Part shown: in pieces, positions 25,912 to 35,015 of the stretch | Numbering within the stretch: the first letter of the stretch is position 1 | How the letters are laid out: each line of letters begins with the position of its first letter | Assembly (NCBI RefSeq): GCF_019130065.1 | Contig: NZ_JAHSPG010000012.1 | Location: forward strand, 248,001 to 312,000 | From: Pinibacter aurantiacus | GTDB lineage: Bacteria > Bacteroidota > Bacteroidia > Chitinophagales > Chitinophagaceae | Length of the DNA stretch: 64,000 bases | Reading direction: 5' to 3' | Made by a program: the position numbers and the translations under genes | Notes under the pieces: model-generated | Told to the model about the DNA's origin: nothing | Seen by the model: only the letters and a program-made list of their open reading frames with translations | The model's database searches: none

Positions 25912-26150
25912 CGCAGGGGATTTCACGCAAAGGCGCAAAGGGAAAACAAAGGCCGCAAAGGGTTTCACGCGGCGAACGCAGCGGAGCAACGACGCAGCGG
26001 AACGGTTGGGTGCAACGTTTCGTGCTGATGAATAGCATTACTCCTGTCGAACGGAGCGTCGCAAGTAATGATGCCCAAGGCTCAAATGATCATTCCAACA
26101 TTCTTAAATCCGCTGCGTCGCCGCTCCGTTGCGTTCGCTGCGTGAAACCT
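25912..26150. repeat. CGCAAAGGCGCAAAGGG-type repeat, copy 2, with inverted arm
   Basis: The left part (25912-26000) matches copy 1 at 23798. The right part (26108-26150, CGCTGCGTCGCCGCTCCGTT) is the inverse complement of the left. It fills the 378-bp gap between blaI and the transaldolase-like gene, together with the operator and a terminator. Confidence 0.85.
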
Positions 26151-26155
26151 GGGGA

Positions 26156-26184
26156 AATAAAAAAGACGCTGCAGTTGCAGCGCC
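26156..26184 (-). terminator. Rho-independent terminator of the transaldolase-like gene
   Basis: On the minus strand GGCGCTGC-AACT-GCAGCGTC (26184-26165) is followed by TTTTTTATTT, 28 nt after the stop. Confidence 0.85.
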
Positions 26185-26212
26185 TTTCCAGAAATTGAGA
26201 TGTATATTATGA

Positions 26213-26863
26213 TTACATTTTCTTTGCGTCTTCTAGGAATTTTGCAAGACCTATGTCAGTCAAAGGATGTTTCAACATGCCTAAGATTGGATCAAGCGGG
26301 CAAGTGCAAATGTCAGCACCGGCTTCAGCACATTTTACGATGTGCAAAGAGCTGCGGATAGATGCGGCCAAAATTTCAGTTTTGAAGCCCTGGATAGAGA
26401 AGATGTTTGCGATTTGAGCAATTAACTCAACCCCGTCCCAGTTGCTGTCGTCGATACGGCCGATGAATGGAGAAACCATCGCAGCACCAGCTTTTGCAGC
26501 CAAAATAGCCTGACCAGCAGAGAATACCAGCGTACAGTTTGTACGGATACCGTTGTCAGTGAACCATTTGATTGCTTTAACGCCGTCTCTTATCATTGGC
26601 ACTTTCACCACGATATTTGGGTGAATAGCGGCTAATTTTTGTCCTTCTGCAATAATTGCATTGAATTCAGTAGAAAGCACTTCAGCACTGATATCACCGT
26701 CTACGATCTCGCAGATGGTTTTGTAGTGGTTCATAATTGCTTCTTCACCTTTAATGCCTTCTTTTGCCATTAAAGATGGATTGGTAGTAACACCGTCAAG
26801 GATACCAAGATCGTGAGCTTCTTTGATTTGCGCGAGGTTAGCGGTATCAATAAAAAATTTCAT
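26213..26863 (-). CDS. fsa: Fructose-6-phosphate aldolase / transaldolase-like (short form)
   Basis: A 216-residue class I aldolase of the small transaldolase (FSA/TalC) group: MKFFIDTANLAQIKEAHDLG, DGVTTNPSLMAKEG, the Schiff-base lysine in NIVVKVPMIRDG, TLVFSAGQAILAAKAGA, SPFIGRIDD and EILAASIRSSLHIVKCAEAGADI. Short forms act as transaldolase in the non-oxidative pentose phosphate route or as fructose-6-phosphate aldolase; residues that separate the two activities cannot be judged safely here. It is monocistronic, with its own terminator. Confidence 0.93.
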   Translation of the reverse strand: MKFFIDTANLAQIKEAHDLGILDGVTTNPSLMAKEGIKGEEAIMNHYKTICEIVDGDISAEVLSTEFNAIIAEGQKLAAIHPNIVVKVPMIRDGVKAIKWFTDNGIRTNCTLVFSAGQAILAAKAGAAMVSPFIGRIDDSNWDGVELIAQIANIFSIQGFKTEILAASIRSSLHIVKCAEAGADICTCPLDPILGMLKHPLTDIGLAKFLEDAKKM

Positions 26864-26985
26864 GGTAGTATATAGTTTGTTTAATCAAGAGCTTAATACA
26901 ACGTGCTAATAAATTGGGGTATGAAGATAAGCAAAAATGGAAAAATATTATTAGCAGTTAAGTCAACACAGAGTAAAATAAAAAA

Positions 26986-27082
26986 TGGCAGGCTACTCAC
27001 ATCGCACCGCTACAACCACCTACCCTTGCTGCCTTCCGGCCCTGGGGGAGTTCAGTAGGAGCTGGTCGTGTAAGACCTGCCG
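26986..27082 (-). ncRNA. ffs: Signal recognition particle RNA (4.5S type)
   Basis: The minus strand carries the conserved SRP hairpin core, with GGCCGGAAGGCAGCAAGGGT around the apical GGAA-type loop. Complementary ends GGCAGG (27081-27076) and CCTGCCA (26992-26986) close the stem. A run TTTTTTATTTTA follows directly, and a TATCTTTG -7 element precedes it. The length of about 97 nt matches small bacterial SRP RNA. It pairs with Ffh to target membrane proteins. Confidence 0.93.
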
Positions 27083-27085
27083 GCG

Positions 27086-27093
27086 CAAAGATA
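27086..27093 (-). promoter_or_regulatory. -7 element of the SRP RNA gene
   Basis: TATCTTTG on the minus strand fits TAnnTTTG and sits immediately before the RNA 5' end. No -33 TTG is found at 19 nt. Confidence 0.6.
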
Positions 27094-27162
27094 GGGGAAT
27101 GGAAATTATTTTTTAGTGAAGTTTTTGAAATATTTTTTTCTGATATGCGTGGGAAGACTTTG

Positions 27163-27300
27163 AATTAATAATTAATAATTAATAAATAATGAGGTCAAAT
27201 TCGTTGCTAAATGCAGCACTATTACACGATTGAGCATAGAATAATCAAGCCATTGGTGTCGATGCTACACCTATTAATTCTTAATTATTAATTATTAATT
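27163..27300. repeat. Inverted word-repeat element, TTAATAATTAATAA type
   Basis: The left arm is 27163-27190 and the right arm 27273-27300. The right arm supplies the last sense codon and stop of the DUF5103 gene (27295-27297). The rest of 27094-27294 holds no recognisable gene. Confidence 0.85.
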
Positions 27301-28575
27301 GCTGTACCCCTGCCTTCCCGTAATTGAGTTCACTTGCGTTACGTCCACCAGCTCGTCTGCCCGGTCGCTTAACGAGCGATAGTATACCAAAATAGTGTAG
27401 CTATTTTCTGTTTCCCAATAATTGCCTTCGGTGTGGCTGAAATCAGATCTGGGTTTTGCTTTGTCTACTGTTATGTATGAGTAGTCGTAATAGGCTTGTT
27501 TTAAAAACAGTGACGTTTCATACAAGCCCTTATCTGCATTGTAAATCATTTTGGCTTCGGGATCCAATCCATAGTTGGTCAATTCTCCAAAAAGATAGAG
27601 ATCCCTTCCGTCAAACGGATGCCCGTCAGGTGTGCGGAAACTAAAATTCACCTTAGCGTAGTCTGCCTGCCATAAGTAATTCACGCTTTCGGTTACGTCG
27701 TTATAATATCTTCCGTTGTTATCCTGGTAGTAGAGGAATGGCTGCTTCTCCCTGTCGAGGTCTGTTTTCACATAAATGTCGGTTCCATCCTTGCGGTAAT
27801 CAGCGTGGGTAACGCGATCGCTCTGAAGACGGAAGCTGCGCAGGTCGAGCCAACGCCACTCGCGGCCGCCGGGAAATATGCAGTCTTCTTCTGTATTGTA
27901 AGCAAGTTCATTTTTACGGATAAAGGTTGGTTTGATGTTGCAAATCGCATTGTCCCAACGGTAGTTTTGGAGAATGCACACTTTTATCTGTTGCATCGGA
28001 TTTACAAGATCGAGCGTTTTGGTATTTACCGTCATTTGAATCTTTTGATGCGTAGTGAAATACTGCCCGTTGAAAGGTTGTTGTATCTGTGCTATCGCGG
28101 CTGCCTTTGGGTCCACTACCAAAAATCTTCTCGTAAACAGCAGCTGTGATGTATCGCCGTTTGCATATACTTTCAGTATGTAATTTCCCGAACGGGATAG
28201 GGAACTGTTATTCTCCGGAAGAACGGCCTGGTAATGGGTGTATTTTGTTAGTGAAACTGACGAATTGCGATAGGTCAGCAACCGGTTTGATACAAACCCT
28301 CTTATATAGTCGAGCTGACCAAGTATAGCCGGCGTCCAGTCTGCGTTACAAAGCTGATAAGTGTAGGAATAATCAGCCACTCCCCCATCCAGGTCATCGA
28401 AATGAAGCTCCATTTTATCCCCGCTGTTCAGGCCCAGGATCGGATAGCCTATTTGATTTCCATATGGGTACAGTTTTATGTTTTTGATATTGTCCACATA
28501 AGTGTATTCGGGTTGGGCAAGCCCACAGTCAACAATACCACAAACAATGGCAAACAATAGGATGAGTTTTTTCAT
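27295..28575 (-). CDS. DUF5103 protein, type IX secretion plug-like
   Basis: A 426-residue secreted protein with signal peptide MKKLILLFAIVCGIVDCGLAQ. It matches the Bacteroidota-specific DUF5103 architecture: YVDNIKNIKLYPYGNQIGYPIL, the LHFDDLDGG-DYSYTYQLCNADWTP strand block, DYIRGFVSNRLLTYRNS, GNYILKVYANGDTSQLLFTRRFLVVD and the C-terminal FSFRTPDGHPFDGRDLYLFGELTNYG half. Members include Plug, which closes the SprA translocon of the type IX secretion system. That function is inferred from family. A T9SS cargo-like protein lies nearby at 30.9 kb. Confidence 0.85.
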   Translation of the reverse strand: MKKLILLFAIVCGIVDCGLAQPEYTYVDNIKNIKLYPYGNQIGYPILGLNSGDKMELHFDDLDGGVADYSYTYQLCNADWTPAILGQLDYIRGFVSNRLLTYRNSSVSLTKYTHYQAVLPENNSSLSRSGNYILKVYANGDTSQLLFTRRFLVVDPKAAAIAQIQQPFNGQYFTTHQKIQMTVNTKTLDLVNPMQQIKVCILQNYRWDNAICNIKPTFIRKNELAYNTEEDCIFPGGREWRWLDLRSFRLQSDRVTHADYRKDGTDIYVKTDLDREKQPFLYYQDNNGRYYNDVTESVNYLWQADYAKVNFSFRTPDGHPFDGRDLYLFGELTNYGLDPEAKMIYNADKGLYETSLFLKQAYYDYSYITVDKAKPRSDFSHTEGNYWETENSYTILVYYRSLSDRADELVDVTQVNSITGRQGYSN

Positions 28576-28593
28576 AAACGCAAGATAAAGAAT

Positions 28594-28787
28594 AGTTGAA
28601 AATGGAAAATTGAAAGTTGAAAATGAGGAGGAACGCAGATTCTAAAGATCTCTATCATTTGTTTTGACATGAACAATATCATAATAAATCATCAAAATCA
28701 TAACAATCTGCGTCCCATTTTCAATTTTCAACTTTCAATTTTCAATTACCCCCCATTTTCAACTTTCAATTTTCAATTTTCAATTCC
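28594..28787. repeat. Composite repeat: GAAAATT element nesting an AACGCAGATT copy
   Basis: The GAAAATT left arm is 28594-28625 and a double right arm runs 28716-28787. Inside, GGAACGCAGATT (28630) and AATCTGCGTCC (28705) form an inverted pair of the AACGCAGATT family. It lies between divergent genes. Confidence 0.85.
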
Positions 28788-28823
28788 CATTTGCCTATTT
28801 TTGAAAATCACAAAACCAACAAA

Positions 28824-30056
28824 TTGAACATTTCATCTTTCATAGCGGGGCGGATTGCGTTTAACAAGCAGCGGTCGTTTTCCCGATTTATTATACGACT
28901 GGCGATTGCGGCGACTGCCATCAGCGTAGCGGCAATGATTGTGACGATTGGTTTTACAAATGGCTTTCAACATGCGATCAGCCAAAAAATCTTCGATTTC
29001 TGGGGACATATCCGGGTGCAGCATTTTGAGCCCAGCAAAGTTTCTATTGCGGAGGAGCTTCCCATCCAGAAAAACGATACTGTCTATTCTACTTTAAAGA
29101 AAAACCCTGACGTTGAAACTGTTCAGGCTTTTGCAACGAAGAACGCCATTCTCAAAACCAGCGAAGGCATGGAAGGCGTTTTATTTAAGGGTATAGAAAA
29201 AGATTATGCATTCAAAAATGTTCAGTCGTTTTTGGTAGAAGGAAGATGGCCCTCATTTCCCGATAGCAGTTACAGTAATGATATTGTGCTTTCTACCTAC
29301 ACAGCCAAGCAACTAAATCTAAAACTGAACGATCCCATTCTTGTATTTTTTATCCAGTCAGACGGTTCGCAGCCACGTGCGCGGAAACTAAAAGTCTGTG
29401 GCATTTATAAAACCGGCATCGAGGATTATGACAATAAAATTGCCATTGGCGACCTGCGCCTTATTCAACGTCTTAACGATTGGAAGAATGATGAAATAGG
29501 TGGCTATGAAATCTTTTTGAAAGATTATAAAAAAATGGATTCGGTGAACAATGATATCTTTTATCAACTGCCTCAAATGTGGAACAGCCGCACGATGCGG
29601 GATATCTATCCGAATATCTTTGACTGGCTCAATCTGCAGGATAAAACAATTGAGATTGTTATCATCATTATGATCATCGTAGCGGTGCTTAACCTGATAA
29701 CATGTCTTCTGATTCTCGTGTTGGAAAGAACTAGAATGGTAGGCGTTTTGAAAGCGATCGGCGCGCCGGACAGCATGATACAAAACATTTTCTTATACAA
29801 CGCAACGCTCATTACAATCGGCGGGATTCTTATCGGCAATGTGATCGTGCTTTTGTTTTGCTGGCTGCAAAATAAGTACGGCTTCATTTCACTTCCGGAA
29901 GAAACCTATTATATTTCCAAAGCGGTAATTGATATTGAGTGGTGGCATGTGGTACTGGTAAATGCAGGAACGCTGCTGGTTTGTTTTCTGGTGCTCATCA
30001 TTCCAACGTTCATTGTGAAAAGGATACAACCGGTGAAGGCGATACAATTTAGGTAA
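28824..30056 (+). CDS. ABC transporter permease, FtsX/LolC-E-like
   Basis: A permease of about 410 residues. One N-terminal transmembrane helix (AIAATAISVAAMIVTIGFTNG), a large periplasmic domain (about 55-270) and three C-terminal helices form the FtsX domain (IVIIIMIIVAVLNLITCLLILVLER-TRMVGVLKAIGA). The pattern is that of the LolC/LolE/MacB type, used in lipoprotein release or export. No ATPase gene is adjacent. The start is uncertain: a TTG at 28791 gives 11 more residues that read as leader DNA. I prefer the TTG at 28824 (NISSFIAGRIAF), where relatives normally begin. Confidence 0.85.
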   Translation: MNISSFIAGRIAFNKQRSFSRFIIRLAIAATAISVAAMIVTIGFTNGFQHAISQKIFDFWGHIRVQHFEPSKVSIAEELPIQKNDTVYSTLKKNPDVETVQAFATKNAILKTSEGMEGVLFKGIEKDYAFKNVQSFLVEGRWPSFPDSSYSNDIVLSTYTAKQLNLKLNDPILVFFIQSDGSQPRARKLKVCGIYKTGIEDYDNKIAIGDLRLIQRLNDWKNDEIGGYEIFLKDYKKMDSVNNDIFYQLPQMWNSRTMRDIYPNIFDWLNLQDKTIEIVIIIMIIVAVLNLITCLLILVLERTRMVGVLKAIGAPDSMIQNIFLYNATLITIGGILIGNVIVLLFCWLQNKYGFISLPEETYYISKAVIDIEWWHVVLVNAGTLLVCFLVLIIPTFIVKRIQPVKAIQFR

Positions 30057-30138
30057 TTGAGAGTTGAGAATGCAGAGTTGAGAGTTCACAAGAACTGTAG
30101 ACTCTACATTCTCAACTCTCCACTCTCAATTCTCAACT
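30057..30138. repeat. Inverted word-repeat element, GAGAGTT type
   Basis: The left arm is 30057-30087 and the right arm 30108-30138. It starts at the permease stop and ends 7 nt before the next ATG. Confidence 0.88.
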
Positions 30139-30145
30139 AAAAAAT

Positions 30146-30598
30146 ATGATAATCGACGATTTACAAAATGCGGACAACTACAAAATCCTTGGAGATAGAC
30201 TAGCCAAAGGTTTGAGTTATTTGCAAAAAACAGATTTCACTTCCCTGGCTGCAGGCAAGTACGAAATAGAGGGTGATAAAATTTTTGCCATTATCAGTGA
30301 GTATAACACGATCGATACTGATAATGAAAAAATGGAGGCTCATAAAAAGTACATCGATATTCAATACTGGGTGAGCGGTGCCGAAAAAGTGGGTCATGAT
30401 ATTTTGAAGAACCAGCCGCTATTCCAGGAATATGATACGGAAAAAGACTTTTTACTTGTAGGCAATTTCCCTTCTTATTTTTCGGTGATGCAGGCCGGCA
30501 TGTTTGCCATTTATTTTCCGTGGGACCTTCATATGCCGTGTATAAAAATTGATGGCGCTGCTGCTGTTAAAAAAGTGGTGATTAAAGTATCTGTTTAA
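30146..30598 (+). CDS. YhcH/YjgK/YiaL-family protein
   Basis: A 150-residue cupin-like protein: MIIDDLQNADNYKILGDRLAKGLSYL, YEIEGDKIFAIISEYNT, EAHKKYIDIQYWVSGAEKVG and the C-terminal FAIYFPWDLHMPCIKIDGAAAVKKVVIKV. The HKKYIDIQ and PWDLHMP segments carry conserved metal-binding histidines. The family includes EbgC and YiaL, linked to sugar metabolism, where an epimerase or isomerase function is suspected. It is cytoplasmic. It follows the ABC permease gene across an inverted repeat. Confidence 0.92.
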   Translation: MIIDDLQNADNYKILGDRLAKGLSYLQKTDFTSLAAGKYEIEGDKIFAIISEYNTIDTDNEKMEAHKKYIDIQYWVSGAEKVGHDILKNQPLFQEYDTEKDFLLVGNFPSYFSVMQAGMFAIYFPWDLHMPCIKIDGAAAVKKVVIKVSV

Positions 30599-30730
30599 TT
30601 AAGAATTAAGAATTAGGAATTAAGAATGCTTTGTGCGCAGCGTATCTCATTTTTTCGAACAGTTTTTATGCTCAAGATTAGTAAGACATGATTGCAGGTC
30701 AAGAATTCTTAATTCTTAATTCCTAATTTA
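30596..30730. repeat. Inverted word-repeat element, AAGAATTAGG type
   Basis: The left arm is 30596-30628, starting in the stop codon of the YhcH-family gene. The right arm is 30703-30730. Confidence 0.85.
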
Positions 30731-30892
30731 TAATTCCAATTGAATCGGCCGTTGACAACCGCTCCGAATGCATCGTTGCATGAAAGAAGTATTTTCCGGA
30801 TACTTCTTTTTTATTTGGTTAATCGCTGCAAAAAAAGCCTTTTTTATATCACCCGATTGGTCGTGAATGGTATCTTTATGTACCTAGTGTTT

Positions 30893-32923
30893 ATGAGACG
30901 AGTATTCTTACTACTAATTTGTTGTCTTTTGCTGTCAAATGTGTTTGCTCAATACTGTACCAATCCGGGGCAGACTCCAGCAACCGCATTTCCTGTGTGT
31001 GGCAACTCGGTTTTCCAACAGAATACTGTTCCACTATGTGATACCAAACCAATCTATGTTCCGGGTTGCGAGGGCACGGGTGCTTCCTACAGTGGCAAAA
31101 ATCCATACTGGTACAAATTCACCTGCTTCGAGGCCGGTACGCTGGCTTTCACCATCACTCCCAATGCAGATAATGATGACTACGACTGGCAATTATTTGA
31201 TATAACCGGGCGCAATCCGGATGATGTTTTTACAACAGATGCTACAACTGCCAAAGCCATAACGGTTTCAAGCAATTGGGCCGGAACATATGGGAAAACC
31301 GGCGCGTCTATTAATGGTGTTGGCAATTATCAATGCGCCTCTGACCCCGTAAACAATGTGCCCACTTTTTCCAAAATGCCTACGCTAATTGTAGGGCATA
31401 CGTACCTTTTACTGGTAAGTCATTTTTTGGATACACAAAGTGGTTATGGTTTATCATTTTACGGTGGTACTGCTGTTATCACAGACACTACTCCTCCCCG
31501 ATTAAAAGCCGCTTACATTGATTGCTCACATACCCAGGTCAATATCAAGCTAAATAAGCGAATGAGTTGCGCATCGCTTGCAGCAAATGGCAGCGACTTT
31601 ATTTTGAATTCATCAGTGGCGGCAGTAAAAGGCGCCACAGGTGCCAATTGCAATGGCGGCTTTGATATGGATTCGCTGACTGTTTCATTCGACAACGAAC
31701 TGCCACCGGGCAATTATACCATCAGTATGCAAAAAGGCACCGATGCCAATACATTGCTGGACATTTGTGAAACGCCCATTCCCGAGGGCGACAATCTGAG
31801 CTTTACTGTATATCCGAAATTGCCTACGCAAATGGATTCTCTTGGAACACTGAGTTGCGCGCCGCAAACCATTTCTGTTTTCTTTGATCACAAAATAATT
31901 TGCAACACCGTTAAAGCCGATGGCAGTGACTTTACAGTCACCGGTACGTATCCAGTTACAGTGTTATCTGCGAAAGCTATTAACTGCGATGCAAATGGCG
32001 TCGCTCCGCAGATTGACGTTACATTGTCGCAGCCTTTACAAACAACAGGAAATTTTACAATCGTGTTGAACAATGATCTTAACGGCAACACAATCATTGA
32101 CGAGTGCGGTCAGGTTGTACCACCTTCTTCCCTGCCGTTTTCAGTGAAAGATACAGTGAATGCTGCTTTTACGTATGTTGTCGGCTGGGGCTGCCAGCGC
32201 GATTCTATTCAGTTTTTCCAGGCCGGCGCAAACGGCATTAATCAATGGAAATGGAACCTGGATGAGAATCAATCGAGCACTATTCAAAATCCACGCGGTT
32301 TGTATAGTGTGTTTAGTTCAAAAAATATTCAGTGCATTGTAAACAATGGCTTCTGTAGTGATACTTCTACTCAAACTGTTTTGCTGGATAACTATCTGAA
32401 AGCAGATTTCGAAGTACCGCTTGATAACTGTCCACTTGAACCAATTCAATTTACAGACAAAGCGGTGGGAAAAAACATTACCCGCAACTGGGCGTTTGGC
32501 GACAATACAGATGATGCCGACAGCAGCCCGGTCCATGTGTACAGCCGTGTGCTGCGCACGACCATTTTCACAGTGCGCTATACTGTTACCGATCAGTATG
32601 GCTGTACAAGCACGATTGAAAAACCGATCAACATTTATGCAAGTTGCATTATAGATGTGCCCAATGCATTTACGCCTAATGGGGATGGCAACAATGACAT
32701 GCTTTATCCGCTCAATGCAGTGAAAGCCACTAATCTTGACTTTAAAGTCTACAATCGCTGGGGACAATTACTCTACTCAACATCCGACTGGAAACGTGGA
32801 TGGGACGGCACTTTCAGCGGACAGCTGCAACAACCGGGAATGTATGTCTGGGTGCTTTCTTACGATGACAGGGATTCCAAAAAACATTTTTTCAAGAAGG
32901 GAACCGTTATGTTAATGAGATAA
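30893..32923 (+). CDS. Secreted PKD-type protein with gliding-motility C-terminal (T9SS type B) domain
   Basis: A protein of about 676 residues from ATG 30893 (MRRVFLLLICCLLLSNVFAQ signal peptide). A longer frame from 30740 reads through non-coding DNA, though ATG 30878 is also possible. The N-terminal part has cysteine-paired segments (YCTNPGQTPATAFPVCGNSVF). The middle has Ig-like repeats (ADGSDFTV / ANGSDFIL types) and a PKD-like region with NWAFGDNTDDADSSPVHVYS. The C-terminus has CIIDVPNAFTPNGDGNNDML, FKVYNRWGQLLYST and a terminal KKGTVMLMR, the CHU_C/gliding-motility-associated sorting domain that directs type IX secretion. It is probably a surface adhesin or structural protein. Confidence 0.92.
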   Translation: MRRVFLLLICCLLLSNVFAQYCTNPGQTPATAFPVCGNSVFQQNTVPLCDTKPIYVPGCEGTGASYSGKNPYWYKFTCFEAGTLAFTITPNADNDDYDWQLFDITGRNPDDVFTTDATTAKAITVSSNWAGTYGKTGASINGVGNYQCASDPVNNVPTFSKMPTLIVGHTYLLLVSHFLDTQSGYGLSFYGGTAVITDTTPPRLKAAYIDCSHTQVNIKLNKRMSCASLAANGSDFILNSSVAAVKGATGANCNGGFDMDSLTVSFDNELPPGNYTISMQKGTDANTLLDICETPIPEGDNLSFTVYPKLPTQMDSLGTLSCAPQTISVFFDHKIICNTVKADGSDFTVTGTYPVTVLSAKAINCDANGVAPQIDVTLSQPLQTTGNFTIVLNNDLNGNTIIDECGQVVPPSSLPFSVKDTVNAAFTYVVGWGCQRDSIQFFQAGANGINQWKWNLDENQSSTIQNPRGLYSVFSSKNIQCIVNNGFCSDTSTQTVLLDNYLKADFEVPLDNCPLEPIQFTDKAVGKNITRNWAFGDNTDDADSSPVHVYSRVLRTTIFTVRYTVTDQYGCTSTIEKPINIYASCIIDVPNAFTPNGDGNNDMLYPLNAVKATNLDFKVYNRWGQLLYSTSDWKRGWDGTFSGQLQQPGMYVWVLSYDDRDSKKHFFKKGTVMLMR

Positions 32924-32949
32924 TTTTAAAATTTGAAGATTGAAAATAA

Positions 32950-32998
32950 GGAACGCAGATTTTCATGATTGTCATGATTAGTTAAGATTTTTTGATTA
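32950..32998. repeat. AACGCAGATTTTCATGATT-type dispersed repeat
   Basis: A near-identical copy of 9806-9852, in the same orientation and also placed just after a plus-strand gene. Confidence 0.82.
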
Positions 32999-33017
32999 AA
33001 AATTTGACATTGGCTAT

Positions 33018-33059
33018 AAAAAAGGCGAAGCGATCTGTTTAGATCGCTTCGCCTTTTTT
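33018..33059. terminator. Bidirectional rho-independent terminator
   Basis: A perfect 19-bp stem (33018-33036 with 33041-33059; core GGCGAAGCGATCT) around a 4-nt loop, with A-run and T-run ends, sits between two convergent stop codons. Confidence 0.95.
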
Positions 33060-33062
33060 ATT

Positions 33063-34661
33063 TTATGAATACATTTCTGCTTCTATATCTTCTGGTTCTT
33101 CTTCCTGCGATTTTTGTTCTATTTCACTTTTGATGGTTGGTGCGATTATCAGTCCAATTACAAAGCCACTTACAAGGCCGCCAATGTGGGCAGCATTGTC
33201 AATTCCACCAGCGAAACCCATCGCCAGGTTGAAGCCAACAAATATTAGCGTACTGGTAAGAAAAGCTTTGTTGAGCGCGGCGGGAAAGACCTTTTTGAGC
33301 AGTAGTGCCAGGAACACGCCGTACATACCGAATATGGCTCCTGAGGCACCAACACTTACCGTCGCTGCATGCCACCAAATACTGGCTATGCTCGCAAAAA
33401 TTCCTGTTACTATGTAGAAGATCGCAAATCTTCGTGTGCCAATAGCAGGTTCAAGAAATAAGCCTACAAACACCAATCCAATCATATTGGCAACAATGTG
33501 CATAAGGCCGCCATGTAAAAATGTGCTGGTCAGTAAGCGCCACCATTGCCCGTCTGCAACAAAAGGCCTGAAGTTTGCGCCCCAGTGTAATAAGTCTGTA
33601 GCTTTAAATGATATAATGCCCAATCCTGCAAAAACCATAATGAAAAAAACAAGAACATTCAGGTCAATTAATATTGGAGTCGCATAATAGCCGTGTCTGG
33701 GAATAAACATCTCAAGCGTATCCTTTAAAGAAGTCGACTCTTCTTTTTCTTCAACTCCTTTCAGGAACCGGTTCAATTTGTCGTCATCAAAATGTGGTAT
33801 TGCGACAAAGACAAGAAAGATCATTGCCCCAATGCCGAACGCTTTAAATATCCATGGAAACGTTTCTCCATTACGGTTTTCAAAAGGCTCGTTGTACGCA
33901 ACAAACACGACCGGTTTTTCACTGGTCAAAAAAGTGTTTTTAGCAATAGCGGCATTGAAGCCGTCATGCTCTTCTGTATTTCCTAACCTTTCGAGATACA
34001 CAAACTTTGTAAAATCTGTGCTGTCAAATGTAACCTGCGTTTCTTCTGCAAAGGCATGGTATTTGGCATCTTTCTGTTCATCACTTATATGGTTGTTAAT
34101 GCTCTCGGAATATTTTTTGACAAGCCAGCATTCACACTTCTTGTTTGCAGTGTCGGCTACTTTCTCATACAAAGGCATTGCAACAAAAATGGAGAAAGTT
34201 AATGTACCATTACTTTTTCCCGACACATTAGATACGGGATATACACTTACATGTGCTTTATCGATGTAGCGGTTCTGCAACGAATAATATTTTGTTGCAG
34301 TAGAGTCATTGTACTGATCAATACTTTTTAATGCGGTGAGCTTGCCGGTTGCTTTTTCGAGATATTCCTGTGATATAATGGTAGGAGCTGCTATGGCCAA
34401 AACGGCAATAAATTGGAAACCAAATGCAGCGTTTTCTTTTTTAAGTCTGAGCAAATTTATCCTTGGCCTTAACCATATTAATACAGGAATCCATGGCAGC
34501 GCAAACGGGAGCCATAAGTTTATGACCATCTGTTTTAACGAGCCAAAATTTCCTTTGATGATAATTGCCCAGTTGAGAAATGTGTAAAGGAGAATAAAGC
34601 TAGTGGCAATAAGCAGAAAGGGTAAATAGATGAGCCGCAGCTTCTCTTTAAACTGATTCAT
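33063..34661 (-). CDS. Rhomboid intramembrane serine protease with long N-terminal extension
   Basis: A 532-residue membrane protein. The rhomboid core occupies about 325-510: WWRLLTSTFLHGGLMHIVANM, the catalytic serine Ser440 in GASGAIFGMYG and His492 in AAHIGG. Two to three helices (about 8-100) and a soluble domain of about 150 residues (110-260, including CECWLVKKYSESINNH) precede it. The tail is acidic (QEEEPEDIEAEM). Rhomboids cut transmembrane substrates within the bilayer. The extension is larger than in minimal bacterial rhomboids and may select substrates. Confidence 0.93.
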   Translation of the reverse strand: MNQFKEKLRLIYLPFLLIATSFILLYTFLNWAIIIKGNFGSLKQMVINLWLPFALPWIPVLIWLRPRINLLRLKKENAAFGFQFIAVLAIAAPTIISQEYLEKATGKLTALKSIDQYNDSTATKYYSLQNRYIDKAHVSVYPVSNVSGKSNGTLTFSIFVAMPLYEKVADTANKKCECWLVKKYSESINNHISDEQKDAKYHAFAEETQVTFDSTDFTKFVYLERLGNTEEHDGFNAAIAKNTFLTSEKPVVFVAYNEPFENRNGETFPWIFKAFGIGAMIFLVFVAIPHFDDDKLNRFLKGVEEKEESTSLKDTLEMFIPRHGYYATPILIDLNVLVFFIMVFAGLGIISFKATDLLHWGANFRPFVADGQWWRLLTSTFLHGGLMHIVANMIGLVFVGLFLEPAIGTRRFAIFYIVTGIFASIASIWWHAATVSVGASGAIFGMYGVFLALLLKKVFPAALNKAFLTSTLIFVGFNLAMGFAGGIDNAAHIGGLVSGFVIGLIIAPTIKSEIEQKSQEEEPEDIEAEMYS

Positions 34662-34797
34662 AGTTACGGTATTTCGGTTTATTAATTAGGGGTTCGCTCA
34701 AAAATAAAGGAAACCAGTTGAAATTACTATCCTTCAATCAACAAAAAAGTGAAGGTTAATATAACCGTTTGGAAGTTAACATCGGGCATATGAAAAA

Positions 34798-34995
34798 TTA
34801 TTTTTCTATCACACAGAAGTAAACAAGCGCGCCAAAGACTAAGAGGTTTATGATGTAGCCGGTCCAGATATTTCTATGCTTGTACTCAGGTTTGAGCTGC
34901 TCAGAATACTTGCCCGCAAATCCTTTCAACAGCCAATAGAAAGCGGCGCCGAGCCATTTGGATGTAAGTTTTTGGAAGATAGGTTCGTTTGCCAT
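34798..34995 (-). CDS. Small single-helix membrane protein, unknown
   Basis: A 65-residue protein with an amphipathic basic N-terminus (ANEPIFQKLTSKWLGAAFYWLLKGFAGKYSEQL) and a C-terminal transmembrane helix IINLLVFGALVYFCVIEK. Composition and clean ATG support a real gene. Its 5' end lies 20 nt from the end of the lipoprotein gene upstream on the same strand, so the two may be cotranscribed. I do not recognise a family. Confidence 0.6.
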   Translation of the reverse strand: MANEPIFQKLTSKWLGAAFYWLLKGFAGKYSEQLKPEYKHRNIWTGYIINLLVFGALVYFCVIEK

Positions 34996-35015
34996 TAGTG
35001 GTTTGTAATAACAAT

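Noticed and set aside
26010-26198. Short plus-strand frame before the transaldolase-like gene
   Set aside because: It lies in the CGCAAAGG repeat spacer and the terminator; no coding character.
26986-27082. tRNA or riboswitch in the gap upstream of the DUF5103 gene's 3' end
   Set aside because: The GGAAGGCAGCA core and closing stem identify SRP RNA on the minus strand.
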